Of a DNA stretch of 45,842 bases, positions 8,158-15,946 are shown in pieces. Numbering within the stretch: position 1 is the first letter of the stretch; each line of letters begins with the position of its first letter. Under the pieces are notes generated by a model. The model was not told where the DNA came from. It did not search any database and worked only from the letters and a program-made list of their open reading frames with translations. This DNA comes from Marinomonas ostreistagni (lineage in GTDB: Bacteria; Pseudomonadota; Gammaproteobacteria; Pseudomonadales; Marinomonadaceae). Location: positions 1 through 45,842 of the forward strand of contig NZ_JAFEKF010000009.1 of the NCBI RefSeq assembly GCF_016888445.1. Reading direction: 5' to 3'. The position numbers and the translations under genes were made by a program.

Positions 8158-9822
8158 TTACCTCCCCACAAAGCTCGCTATCTCTTCGTTCCGCTCCCTT
8201 TGCTTCTCTTGGGCGTAGTCAACGTAATCCTCTACATCAAATGTGTGTTTCTCGGGATCGCGTTCTTGCCAGTCGGCGTGTGCTTGGCGAGCTTCTTCCT
8301 GGTCTGACTCAGATAGCTCATTAAAGCCGCCACTTTGGTTTATCCAGCCTTCTTGGCCGCCGAGGGACTCACTGCCGAAAGATGGTGATTGTTCATCGCT
8401 GGAGCCTTCCCCTTCTTGGTGTCCCATCGAGTCAATACCTGTGTCCATGCTTTCGCGGATAGATGAAGCCAAACGGCCACCGGCGGTTTGGCTGACTTTG
8501 TTCTGGAAACCACCCATTGCTTTAGAACCCATACCTTTAGCAAGAGCTGATGCTGTACCGGCAGCGACACGGCTAGCGTTGGCCGCACCAGCCACGAAGC
8601 CACTTGATGTTTGGCCCTGCTCGCTGGAATGGGTGTCGCCAGCACTTTCAGAGACAGCCTCTTCACCAGGAGCGTGAGACTCACCGCCAGAGAAGCCAGC
8701 GGCTTGAGCAAAAGGCGTTTCACCCGTATCACTGCTGCCAGTATCCCCACTTGAAGCGCTAGAGCTAGAACCACCAAACTCAGGCATCGGGCCTTCTGAC
8801 ATACTCATTTGAGCTTTCTCAAAAGCCGCCTTCACGGCACTGGCTCCACCGGCCATATTGGTCGCTCCAGACATAGCCGCTCCGCCAAGTGCTGCGCCGC
8901 CAGACATAACCGCTGCACCTGCTCCCACTGCCCCACCGATCAAGGCACCTGCACTAAATGAACTACCTGAGCTGGCCGCAGCTCCGCCGCCAGGAATCAA
9001 ACTCGCAATCACATTCGGCACAGAGTTGATCAATACCACCATGACCAGCGACACCACGAAGATCACTAGCAATTCATCAAGGGGCGCGCCTTCCGATAAA
9101 TCGGTGTGGTAGCCATCAATAATGGAAACAGCGATGCCTACTAGCAGCGTCATAGTCATTAGCTTTAACGCGATACCGGCCACACTGCGAAAGTAGTTCA
9201 CCGCAATATCAGAGGTCCAACGAGAGCCACCAAAACCCAAGACAAAGATACCGGCGTAAGCAATGATCCAGGCAGTGATCAATGCCAGTAAGACGTTCGC
9301 GGCCACGATGGCCATACAAGCTAAGATGGCGAACGAGGTGAGAAAGATAGATAAGTTGTCGATTGGACTGGTGACACTGTAGCTATCCACCGCCTTTGCC
9401 AGAATATCGAAAGCAATATCTATCGGCGTCGAGGGATTCAGCCCCCTAGACATTCCCGACGCCTCAGCAGCAACGTTACGCAATGAATCAATGATCGACA
9501 TAGCGAACGCCGGCCCATTAATCAACAGCCACCAAAAGAAACCGGTTGTGATTGTAAAGCGGACAAACTCGGCAAAGAATTCGCCGATATCCGCTTTACG
9601 TAATGCCATCATGCCAAAGGTCCAAACCATCGAGATAACAACGAGCGTCCAAAATAGCCAGGTCGCATGACCGGTAATTACAGACGCCCATGCCTGACTT
9701 GCCGCAGCGAAGCGGTCCGCCACATCATTTAGCACACCGCCTCGCTCTACTGCGGCTGAGGCATGTACCGACACCGTTCCCAAGGAAAGAATTACCGCTG
9801 ATTTTGTTGTGAATCCTCTCAT
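8158..9822 (-). CDS. trbL: P-type conjugative transfer protein TrbL (VirB6 family)
   Basis: A 554-residue inner-membrane protein. A signal-like first helix is followed by membrane segments at about 50-75, 85-110, 160-195, 210-235 and 245-270, then a long Gly/Ala/Ser-rich region (280-470) and a hydrophilic C-terminus. This is the layout of TrbL, the VirB6-type channel subunit of IncP mating-pair formation systems. It follows the TrbK-like gene by two bases. No other channel subunits (TrbB-I) lie nearby, so it cannot build a secretion machine alone; it may join or alter one made by a helper plasmid. The Gly/Ser-rich tail is rich in short repeats and is probably the fastest-changing part. Confidence 0.88.
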   Translation of the reverse strand: MRGFTTKSAVILSLGTVSVHASAAVERGGVLNDVADRFAAASQAWASVITGHATWLFWTLVVISMVWTFGMMALRKADIGEFFAEFVRFTITTGFFWWLLINGPAFAMSIIDSLRNVAAEASGMSRGLNPSTPIDIAFDILAKAVDSYSVTSPIDNLSIFLTSFAILACMAIVAANVLLALITAWIIAYAGIFVLGFGGSRWTSDIAVNYFRSVAGIALKLMTMTLLVGIAVSIIDGYHTDLSEGAPLDELLVIFVVSLVMVVLINSVPNVIASLIPGGGAAASSGSSFSAGALIGGAVGAGAAVMSGGAALGGAAMSGATNMAGGASAVKAAFEKAQMSMSEGPMPEFGGSSSSASSGDTGSSDTGETPFAQAAGFSGGESHAPGEEAVSESAGDTHSSEQGQTSSGFVAGAANASRVAAGTASALAKGMGSKAMGGFQNKVSQTAGGRLASSIRESMDTGIDSMGHQEGEGSSDEQSPSFGSESLGGQEGWINQSGGFNELSESDQEEARQAHADWQERDPEKHTFDVEDYVDYAQEKQRERNEEIASFVGR

Positions 9823-10031
9823 GATTAGTACTCCTTACTCTTCGAGCGATCCACCGGACCTTCTAGGCTTTGATAAACCGAGCCATCTTGTTGCTCACAG
9901 TTTTGCGTGCATGTTGCTTCAGGCTCCGAGCAAGCCACTAAAAATAACGTTGTTAACACTATAACCAGTGTTTGCATCATCCATTTCATGGTCAGTACTC
10001 CTTACTTTGTGAACGGTCGACCGGCTCGCGT
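9820..10031 (-). repeat. duplicated gene-junction segment (9820-9864 and 9987-10031)
   Basis: Two direct copies, about 45 bases each, cover the end of a gene, its stop and the start of the next gene. Both encode P-V-D-R-S-(Q/K)-S-K-E-Y-stop, and in both the codons for K-E-Y include AAGGAG, which is also the ribosome site for the next ATG a few bases on. The first copy joins trbJ to trbK, the second joins trbK to trbL. Confidence 0.8.
9825..9989 (-). CDS. trbK: TrbK-like entry-exclusion lipoprotein
   Basis: A 54-residue frame from the ATG at 9987-9989 to the TAA at 9825-9827. It has a basic start (MKWMM), a hydrophobic stretch and a lipobox L-V-A-C with Cys20, so a mature lipoprotein of only 35 residues is predicted, with two further Cys at 27 and 31. 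Position between trbJ and trbL, size and lipobox match TrbK of IncP plasmids, which blocks entry of related plasmids. The sequence is too short for a sure family call. Its last ten residues repeat the end of TrbJ. Confidence 0.75.
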   Translation of the reverse strand: MKWMMQTLVIVLTTLFLVACSEPEATCTQNCEQQDGSVYQSLEGPVDRSKSKEY

Positions 10032-10774
10032 AAGCCTTCATAGAGGTTGTCTCGGCTCGCCTGATACTGAGCGTTAAGATCAGCGTCAGCCTGCATCTTG
10101 GTAGCTAGGGCATTTTGTTGGGCGATCAATAAACTGCGGATTTGCAGCAACTGGTTTGCCTGATTACTCGCCAACTGATTAGCGTAACCAATCGCTTCAA
10201 GTTGGCCTTCTGCGCCTTGGGCGGCGGACTGGAGTTGCAGTAATTTGCCTGCGTCACTCTGTAGGTTCTGTTGCTGGAGTTCTAAACCACGAAAGACAGC
10301 ATCGTTGGCCTTCTTCTGTGACTCTGATGCTAAGCGGCGGTTTTCATCCATGGCCGCCCATTCGGCGGCGCTGCAACCACTGCGGGAAAAACAAGGGGAA
10401 CTGCGGTAATAGGCCACATCTTGGAACCGGCTAAGATAGGCGTCGATACTGCCCAACTGGTTTTGGTAATACGCCAGCGTATTCGTTGCCTGGTTTAAAT
10501 CATGAATCGTTTGCTGGGCTTGGTCCCAAATATGAGCCGCTGGGGCCATGGTGTTTTGCAGCATATTTTCGTACTGCTGGAGCTGAGTTTGGTACTGCTG
10601 GATTTGTTTTGCTGTCTGCGCAACGGCTTCCATTGCCGACATGATGTTCTGTATTAGATTCGTACCATCAGCAACCGGAATACCGGCATGAACGGGATTA
10701 GAAATGTTTAACGCCAAGGAAATGGCGAGCACGGGAATTTTAGCCGCTAAAATTTTGCGTTTTAGCATGGTCAT
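9992..10774 (-). CDS. trbJ: P-type conjugative transfer protein TrbJ (VirB5 family)
   Basis: A 260-residue protein with an N-terminal signal peptide ending near VHA-GIP (about residues 1-30) and a long helical, Gln-rich body (QQYQTQLQQYENML near 63-76), as in TrbJ/VirB5 minor pilus proteins. A C-x-x-x-S-G-C pair (PCFSRSGCS near 128-135) may form a disulfide. In IncP plasmids TrbJ is exported and works in pilus assembly and also supports exclusion. An ATG at codon 3 is an alternative start. The 231 bases upstream (10775-11005) separate it from the relaxase gene and hold no convincing gene; a trb promoter may lie there. Confidence 0.85.
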   Translation of the reverse strand: MTMLKRKILAAKIPVLAISLALNISNPVHAGIPVADGTNLIQNIMSAMEAVAQTAKQIQQYQTQLQQYENMLQNTMAPAAHIWDQAQQTIHDLNQATNTLAYYQNQLGSIDAYLSRFQDVAYYRSSPCFSRSGCSAAEWAAMDENRRLASESQKKANDAVFRGLELQQQNLQSDAGKLLQLQSAAQGAEGQLEAIGYANQLASNQANQLLQIRSLLIAQQNALATKMQADADLNAQYQASRDNLYEGLREPVDRSQSKEY

Positions 10775-11005
10775 TTACTCTTAGTTGTTATGACTAAAAT
10801 TTGCATTCACCAACCTGTAGAAACTTGATCTCTACTCCTGCCGTTACCAGCGGTGAATGTGGGCCTGTACAGAGCTAGCTCGCCACTTACTATCTCGGCG
10901 CCCGACCTGCGCGACACCGTTAAACGCGCGGCCGAATAGGGTTAAACATCGGTGTCATTACCAACCGAAGCGGTTAGGGCTTCAGTCGATTCCTTTGCCA
11001 TCACA

Positions 11006-12766
11006 TCAACGTGATCGGCTCTTATGTTGTCGTTTCGCTTTTTTAGCTGCCTGCTCAGCTTTTAGCTTGGCTTTACGTTGCTCTAACACTGGCATGACCA
11101 CCGCTTTTTCAGTTACAGGAGCTGACTGAATAGCTAAAACCTCTAACTGAGATAGATTCTGCAACCGGCCACAACGTGAAGGTGGCACTTTGCCAATCGG
11201 TAACACGCCAGGCTTATCAGACCGCTTGGCCCTTTTATTCTGAGCCATTAATGCCTGACGGCGGCGCTCTAGCCCTTGGTCGGCAAACTTTATAGACAAG
11301 TTGCCATCTACTGCTGCCTTGACTACTCGTGCCTTGAACTCAGGCGAGCCATTCACGGTAATGCGATTACCGTAACGCTCCATTGCTACCTTAAGCGCAG
11401 CTAAGACACTGGTTTGGTTAGAAGCCGTCGCCACTTGTAGACGATCACCATCATCACGAACAGCGCTGTTACCTGCTCGATAAATAATGGTGCCTTTTTT
11501 CGTAATCGTATCGACCGTTACTTTGGACTCGGTCTGAACTGTATCTCCTGTAAGTGTGTTCCCTTTAAGCTTTTGTGCCGCTTCTCGGCTGCGTAGCGCT
11601 TTGAGGGCTTCGCTATCCCCCTGCAATGCTTGGCTTTTTAACCAATCCGCCCAGGCTTGGCGTTTATTACTTTGATATATCGTTTGCCGTTGCTCTTGGT
11701 AACGTTTTTGGATGCGTTCAAGATCGCTTTTCAACGCATCACTAGCCTGTTTGTACAAAAGCTTCTTCGTAAGCTTATTGCTGCCGGCTAACTTAATCGC
11801 TGCGCGACGGCCACGCCCTTTTCTCTTGGCGTTTTCAACCTGTCGATCTTTATCACGGCGCGCCTGTTCAAGGGCTTGTGACTTACTCGCTGCGGCACGT
11901 TTCTGCTCTGCTTGATAACGGGCATATAGCTCGGTGGTATTCACCTTCAAGCGAACCGGTCGATGTGTGTATTGGCGGCTCGGCTTAACAGAATCCGTCG
12001 CGGCCGCTTCAAAGGGACCAAGGCGCGCTTCGAGTTTGGGTTTAGAAAACTCACGCCCCAAGGTGCTCGCTTTGATGATCGACTCACCCTCGGCAACGAT
12101 TACTAGACCATTTCCTCTGGTCCTTAACTGCAAACCGTTGTCCTGCATGACCTGATGCAACGCCTGCCAGCTATTGGCTGATGTAATCTCATCCATACAT
12201 TCGCGCTTCATCCAACCGACTAAGCTTTCAATGCCTGAATGCCGTTCCATATCCATCGCACGTGATTCAGCCCCGCGCTTGCGCGGTATGTGATTATCCG
12301 GCTGCAAACCAAAGTCCTGCTCGATGACCTCGCACATTTCCGCTAGCTTCTTATGCGGGTAATACGGTTCATGGATTGTGTTGCGTGTAGGATGAATCTT
12401 ATTGATGGCGATATGGATATGTTGATTGTCCGTATCGTTATGTACCGCACTGACACGTTGATGCTCGCCATAACCTAAGCCTTGGCAAATGCGCTCTTCT
12501 ATCGATGCCAAGGTATTTGCTTCTAACTGTTCACCGCTTGGGAAGCTCACTATCAGATGATAGGTTTTATCACTCTTCGCTCGGGTGTTCGCAAACTGCG
12601 TCGCCAACACCTCACTGATCGCATCGCGCACGGTCTCCGCTTCACAGTTATTTAAACGAACGCTACCAAGTCGATGTGCTTTGCTCTGGTGATCGGTGAT
12701 GTAATTCACTAGGCCTGCAAAGTCAGATTTGCCCTGTGAACGCATCGGTACATGCTTGACGATCAT
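11006..12766 (-). CDS. traI: MOBP-family relaxase TraI (IncP/RP4-like)
   Basis: A 586-residue relaxase whose first 180 residues follow RP4 TraI very closely. The catalytic Tyr22 is in VNYITD, and the metal-binding H-N-D-T-D-N-x-H116-I-H118 lies near 109-118, followed by INKIHPTRNT. It should nick the oriT at 13205-13266 and stay bound to the 5' end for transfer. The middle is basic and coiled (260-370), and residues about 430-510 (K-G-T-I-I-Y-R-A-G onward) resemble the LPD7 domain of polyvalent plasmid proteins. It is shorter than RP4 TraI (732 residues) and shows no primase. Its start overlaps the traJ stop by four bases. Confidence 0.93.
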   Translation of the reverse strand: MIVKHVPMRSQGKSDFAGLVNYITDHQSKAHRLGSVRLNNCEAETVRDAISEVLATQFANTRAKSDKTYHLIVSFPSGEQLEANTLASIEERICQGLGYGEHQRVSAVHNDTDNQHIHIAINKIHPTRNTIHEPYYPHKKLAEMCEVIEQDFGLQPDNHIPRKRGAESRAMDMERHSGIESLVGWMKRECMDEITSANSWQALHQVMQDNGLQLRTRGNGLVIVAEGESIIKASTLGREFSKPKLEARLGPFEAAATDSVKPSRQYTHRPVRLKVNTTELYARYQAEQKRAAASKSQALEQARRDKDRQVENAKRKGRGRRAAIKLAGSNKLTKKLLYKQASDALKSDLERIQKRYQEQRQTIYQSNKRQAWADWLKSQALQGDSEALKALRSREAAQKLKGNTLTGDTVQTESKVTVDTITKKGTIIYRAGNSAVRDDGDRLQVATASNQTSVLAALKVAMERYGNRITVNGSPEFKARVVKAAVDGNLSIKFADQGLERRRQALMAQNKRAKRSDKPGVLPIGKVPPSRCGRLQNLSQLEVLAIQSAPVTEKAVVMPVLEQRKAKLKAEQAAKKAKRQHKSRSR

Positions 12767-13137
12767 TGGTCTGCCCTCGGACGAAGAATGGACTCCATCA
12801 GTGAACTCATTTGATCTTGTGTCGTCTCGATACGATTAAGCACTGCCAAGATGGTATTGGCCCCAACATGTGCCACCTTGGCATCATTGCTAAGCCATAA
12901 CTTTAGCAATCCACCTAAACGCCCTAAGTCACCATTAACCCGCACTAACTCGCGTACTTGCTCTGCATCAGTAATTCCCTGGATACGATAGCCTTGGCCG
13001 ACTTCACGCAAATAGGTCGAAGCACTGAGCCCTGCCCGTGCTGACATGGATTCGATTAGCGCACGCTCTTCCGGTAGGCAATAGACCTTAATCGGTGGGC
13101 TGCTCTTTCTCGTCGCCTTATTTGTGTTGTTCTCCAT
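12763..13137 (-). CDS. traJ: relaxosome protein TraJ (IncP-like oriT-binding)
   Basis: From the ATG at 13137 the product has 124 residues, one more than RP4 TraJ as I recall it, and shares P-P-I-K-V-Y-C-L-P-E-E-R, the ribbon-helix-helix region and N-G-D-L-G-R-L-G-G-L-L-K-L-W-L. TraJ binds the inverted repeat in oriT and recruits TraI. A longer frame opens at 13227, but the GAGAGGA site 8 bases before 13137 and the family length favour the shorter form; the upstream part overlaps oriT. It overlaps traI by four bases. RP4's neighbours TraH and TraK are absent. Confidence 0.88.
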   Translation of the reverse strand: MENNTNKATRKSSPPIKVYCLPEERALIESMSARAGLSASTYLREVGQGYRIQGITDAEQVRELVRVNGDLGRLGGLLKLWLSNDAKVAHVGANTILAVLNRIETTQDQMSSLMESILRPRADQ

Positions 13138-13204
13138 CTGTGCATCCTCTCTTTCGCCCCGCAGGGCAGGATCAACGTTGAGCGCCGAAGGTGCGAATAA
13201 GTCA

Positions 13205-13266
13205 CATAAGTGAAGAGGCTTCACCATGCTTGCATGGTGGGCCTACTTCACACATCCTGCCCGCAT
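13205..13266 (+). other. oriT: origin of transfer (oriT), IncP type
   Basis: The region reproduces the RP4 oriT plan. A GTGAAG (13210-13215) / CTTCAC (13246-13251) inverted repeat marks the expected TraJ site. Within it is a hairpin CACCATGC-TT-GCATGGTG (13222-13239), then GGGCCTACTTCAC and the nick motif CATCCTG|C, with cleavage expected between 13259 and 13260. It lies directly upstream of traJ, as in RP4. Confidence 0.92.
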
Positions 13267-13310
13267 ATCAGCATTGTTTTTAACAAGGTAACCTCTGCAT
13301 AGAAGTCTGC

Positions 13311-13344
13311 ATTTCCCTGTTTTCTTTTGTATTTCCCTGTTTTC
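13311..13344 (+). repeat. 20-base-period direct repeats near oriT
   Basis: ATTTCCCTGTTTTC occurs at 13311-13324 and again at 13331-13344, exactly 20 bases apart, with a degenerate third copy possible at 13345-13360. The setting between oriT and the rep genes suggests protein-binding iterons or part of the replication origin. Confidence 0.5.
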
Positions 13345-13504
13345 ATCTGTTTTTGCCTGCTCAGCACTCTTTTCGTTTTAAAAACCGTTAGTTACAGCAC
13401 ACTTATAACGACTGAATAGCGCTAAAATAGCGGTCTTACAGCGATTTACGTGTGATCGCTTTACTCACCATCACGACACCGAAAAACACAGCTTTCCTAC
13501 TACT

Positions 13505-13642
13505 TTCCTGCCCACCTAAGGCCAATCAGCCGGTTTTGAACAGTGCCCCTCATATATCAATAAAACGCCCTGTTTTGTGTGCTGCCCCTCAAGTGTCAAC
13601 AAAGTGCCTTGTCTTGTGCTCTGCCCTTCATATGTCAATAAA
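13505..13642 (+). repeat. 39-base-period repeats, probable part of the replication origin
   Basis: Units starting with TGCCC(C/T)TCA at 13544, 13583 and 13622 are spaced exactly 39 bases; each continues with (A/T)-TCAA-(T/C)-AAA and a TTTTG-TG or TCTTGTG stretch. A weaker unit precedes them at about 13509. They lie in a gene-free region of about 600 bases between oriT and repC. Binding by RepC or another factor is inferred. Confidence 0.65.
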
Positions 13643-13680
13643 CACGGTTTAACTCCATGCAGGTGTTTATCTGCGGCAAA

Positions 13681-13740
13681 GTCTTAGCCCTACTAGGGCG
13701 TTAAAGACTACGCCTAGTAGAAAGATCTTAGAGAGATCTT
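13681..13740. other. three consecutive hairpins in the origin region
   Basis: 13681-13708 pairs GTCTT with AAGAC and GCCCT with AGGGC; 13708-13720 pairs CTAC with GTAG; 13722-13740 pairs AAGATCT with AGATCTT. IncQ origins contain hairpin priming sites (ssi), and this could be the equivalent. No T-run marks them as simple terminators. Confidence 0.45.
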
Positions 13741-13812
13741 AGACCGTTTTTTAACTCACTCCCTGTAGCTCTTTAATATCAAGGCTCACAGCGACTTTTC
13801 TCTTTCACAAAC

Positions 13813-13871
13813 GTGACTGTTAATGGGGGAAAAAGTGACTGTTAATGGGACAGATTGTGACCGTTAATGGG
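13813..13871 (+). repeat. 22-base iterons directly behind repC
   Basis: GTGACTGTTAATGGG at 13813-13827 and 13835-13849, and GTGACCGTTAATGGG at 13857-13871, are spaced exactly 22 bases. The block ends three bases before the repC stop codon. The regular helical spacing is typical of initiator-binding iterons, so this is the best candidate for the RepC-bound part of oriV. Confidence 0.75.
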
Positions 13872-13874
13872 CCC

Positions 13875-14717
13875 CTATGGTCGCTGTATTTCAAACATGC
13901 CCTGACGGTACTCGACAATTAGCCACCCTATGCTTTGTATTTCGCTTAACGTATCTCTTAAACGACTATGACGCTTACGCAACGTTGCACCAGTAGCAGG
14001 GTTTTGATGCAGATAGCCACTTAGCGTTTCTAAAGCAACCTTTCCCCTTTGGCCTGGGTTGATCCAGGCACATAGCCTTTGATGAATTAATAGCGCGTTG
14101 TGAGTACGCAAGGCCCGAACCTCGTCCATATCAATGCGGACATGCTGACCGTCTGGAAGAATGGCTTCAGCAATCATTGGGTTTAACGCCACATATAGAT
14201 TTTTCGCTGAATCATCACTTTCATACTCAGCCAGCAAACGAAAACCTTTACGCTTACCTCCGTGTTGAACAATAATCGACACTTTCCACATCCGCTCAAT
14301 ACAATCTTTAATGGTTTTAGTGTTATTCGACGTTGTTGCATAACCAATCTCTTGCGCTAGATTGCGGTAACTACATTTCACCACCATGGCATCCAAATCT
14401 ACCGCTTCCCATTTTGGCTCTAGAAATAGCCTCAGCTGCTGTCCACTTTCTGTGGCAGGCTCCGGTTTTAATAACAGACCTGTTGGGCCAGCCATCGCTA
14501 TCAAGCCCTGAAGTACACGCAAATCATCCGCTCCTAACGGCTCAGGTCCGCTGAACTCAATCAAGCGCCCTTTGCCGTAGTCGTATACCACATCCAACTT
14601 GGACTTTTTACGTTCACCTTTTTGCAGCGCTCGAAATAAACCTGGAGCCAAGCAGTGCGATGGAGCATGCCTAACATGTGTTAGCTGATGCCTAAGCTTC
14701 TTCACGCGATCGACCAT
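13875..14717 (-). CDS. repC: IncQ-type replication initiator RepC
   Basis: From the ATG at 14717 the product has 280 residues, close to RSF1010 RepC (283 as I recall). It follows RepC along its length: the start H-V-R-H-A-P-S-H-C-L-A-P-G-L-F-R-A-L, S-K-L-D-V-x-Y-D-Y-G, E-F-S-G-P-E-P-L-G-A-D-D-L, L-F-L-E-P-K-W-E-A-V, and an HQRLCAWINPG segment. RepC binds origin iterons and opens the duplex for the RepA helicase. A longer frame from 14771 exists, but the shorter start matches the family and overlaps repA by 26 bases, the coupled repA-repC arrangement known in IncQ plasmids. The 22-base iterons lie right behind its stop. Confidence 0.9.
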   Translation of the reverse strand: MVDRVKKLRHQLTHVRHAPSHCLAPGLFRALQKGERKKSKLDVVYDYGKGRLIEFSGPEPLGADDLRVLQGLIAMAGPTGLLLKPEPATESGQQLRLFLEPKWEAVDLDAMVVKCSYRNLAQEIGYATTSNNTKTIKDCIERMWKVSIIVQHGGKRKGFRLLAEYESDDSAKNLYVALNPMIAEAILPDGQHVRIDMDEVRALRTHNALLIHQRLCAWINPGQRGKVALETLSGYLHQNPATGATLRKRHSRLRDTLSEIQSIGWLIVEYRQGMFEIQRP

Positions 14718-15504
14718 TAGATGACTTGTGTGACTTCTGTAGTGTCGTTTGTTCCAACAGCCCATTCTCACGTCGAATTAGCCAGCTCCCGTCGTAACAT
14801 GGCCCATAGTTGGCTTTATTAACGCCATAGCGTAGGTAGTTCACACGCTCTGTCTCCTCCAAACCAAACGCCTTGGCCTCGCTTTTCGTCATTTCGCTTA
14901 ACACAGACTGCCAGCGGCAGTGATAAACGATTACAGAAGAGCCTCGACCCGTATGTTGACCGTCTGAATCTTTGCTGGTGTGATGGATAAATATGACCGC
15001 CGCGTCAGTTCTAACAGCGATGTGCTCAAGACGGTTTAATACCTGGGACATGGCACTACTTGAGTTCTCATCTTCGGTGCTAAACCGGCGTAAAGTATCC
15101 AGGATCAAAAGCCTTTGGCCTTCTGATTGTTTCACCAAAAGTTCAACACACTTTTCATCCAGGAGATCTGGAGCGAGACCTGCAACCGACTCGATCACAA
15201 GGTTTTTGCTGACGACCTCTATCTGCTCCTGGCTTAGATGCTGTCTGATAGCTTGCAGACGATGCATGACGACCTTTACTGGGTCTTCGGCAGAGATGTA
15301 CACCACCGGCCCTTGTGTCAGCGGTCCAACGCCTAAAAGGTCAGGACCACCCGCAATATGTACCGCTAACTCTAAGGCAAACATCGACTTTCCCGTACCA
15401 CCCGGCGCAACGAATGCGCCGACCGTACCTGCCAATAAGCTTGGTAAGACATAGTCCAATTCCGGGGGCTGTTCTGTGAAGGCTTTGAATACATCGATTC
15501 GCAT
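14692..15504 (-). CDS. repA: IncQ-type replicative helicase RepA
   Basis: A 270-residue RecA-fold hexameric helicase that follows RSF1010 RepA from the first residue (MRIDVFKAFTEQPPELDYVL). Walker A is APGGTGKS (33-40), the Walker B stretch is LLILDTLRRF near 130-139, and IFIHHTSKDSDGQHTGRGSS near 170-190 is the conserved motif that precedes the RGSS loop. It unwinds DNA at the plasmid origin. It follows the AlpA-like gene by two bases and overlaps repC. Its presence in an integrated element suggests an autonomous replicating phase after excision. Confidence 0.92.
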   Translation of the reverse strand: MRIDVFKAFTEQPPELDYVLPSLLAGTVGAFVAPGGTGKSMFALELAVHIAGGPDLLGVGPLTQGPVVYISAEDPVKVVMHRLQAIRQHLSQEQIEVVSKNLVIESVAGLAPDLLDEKCVELLVKQSEGQRLLILDTLRRFSTEDENSSSAMSQVLNRLEHIAVRTDAAVIFIHHTSKDSDGQHTGRGSSVIVYHCRWQSVLSEMTKSEAKAFGLEETERVNYLRYGVNKANYGPCYDGSWLIRRENGLLEQTTLQKSHKSSNGRSREEA

Positions 15505-15506
15505 AA

Positions 15507-15737
15507 TCAGTTACCCCCGAAGTATCCAGGGCGAGCCGCTTTAAGCGCACTCTTACGGCGTTGTTCGATCCACTCTTCAATCTCGGCAAGATCCCAAGCC
15601 ACACTGCGACTAGTTAGGACAATACGACGAGGGAACTCACCTTGCTGCTCTAGGTTGTAAATGGTCCGATCCGATAGCGGAACCATTCGTAAAAGCGTTT
15701 TTCGATTAATTAGGGTTTTATGTGCCAGCTCCTGCAT
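15507..15737 (-). CDS. AlpA-family helix-turn-helix regulator (possible excisionase)
   Basis: Started at the ATG at 15737, which has a strong GAGGAGG site upstream, the product has 76 residues; a longer frame opens at 15785 but is not needed. Residues I-N-R-K-T-L-L-R-M-V-P-L-S-D-R-T-I-Y-N-L and A-W-D-L-A-E-I-E-E-W-I form the winged-helix pattern of AlpA/MerR-like excisionases. In elements with P4-type integrases these proteins activate or direct excision. Here it is the first gene of the alpA-repA-repC operon, which would tie excision to replication. Confidence 0.8.
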   Translation of the reverse strand: MQELAHKTLINRKTLLRMVPLSDRTIYNLEQQGEFPRRIVLTSRSVAWDLAEIEEWIEQRRKSALKAARPGYFGGN

Positions 15738-15946
15738 GTCTTGGCCTCCTCTTAGTGACTGAAACCTGACTATGCCTGTATTCATTCGAAGCTTGATTGG
15801 ACCTTGTGGAGGAAAAAGTTGAAAACTCTATTTATTTTCAGAATTCCCCCCTAGAACAGCAGCCAAACATTGCGACTAGTTGCTAATAGACTCAATATTT
15901 AACCAGTAGTAACATGACCTAAGGCTATGGGTTTGAAGGTGTGGTA

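Noticed and set aside
10857..11129. Open frame on the plus strand of the trbJ-traI gap
   Set aside because: It runs antisense into the well-supported TraI gene, has no ribosome site and no family likeness; also a 19-codon minus-strand frame after traI is too short and lacks support.
13138..13227. Longer N-terminus for TraJ
   Set aside because: These bases overlap the oriT structure, the RP4 homologue starts at the position of 13137, and a better ribosome site lies there.
13452..13652. Open frame across the 39-base repeats
   Set aside because: Its repeated composition simply mirrors the repeat units; no ribosome site or known protein pattern.
14718..14771. Longer N-terminus for RepC
   Set aside because: The residues do not match RepC; the start at 14717 gives the family length.
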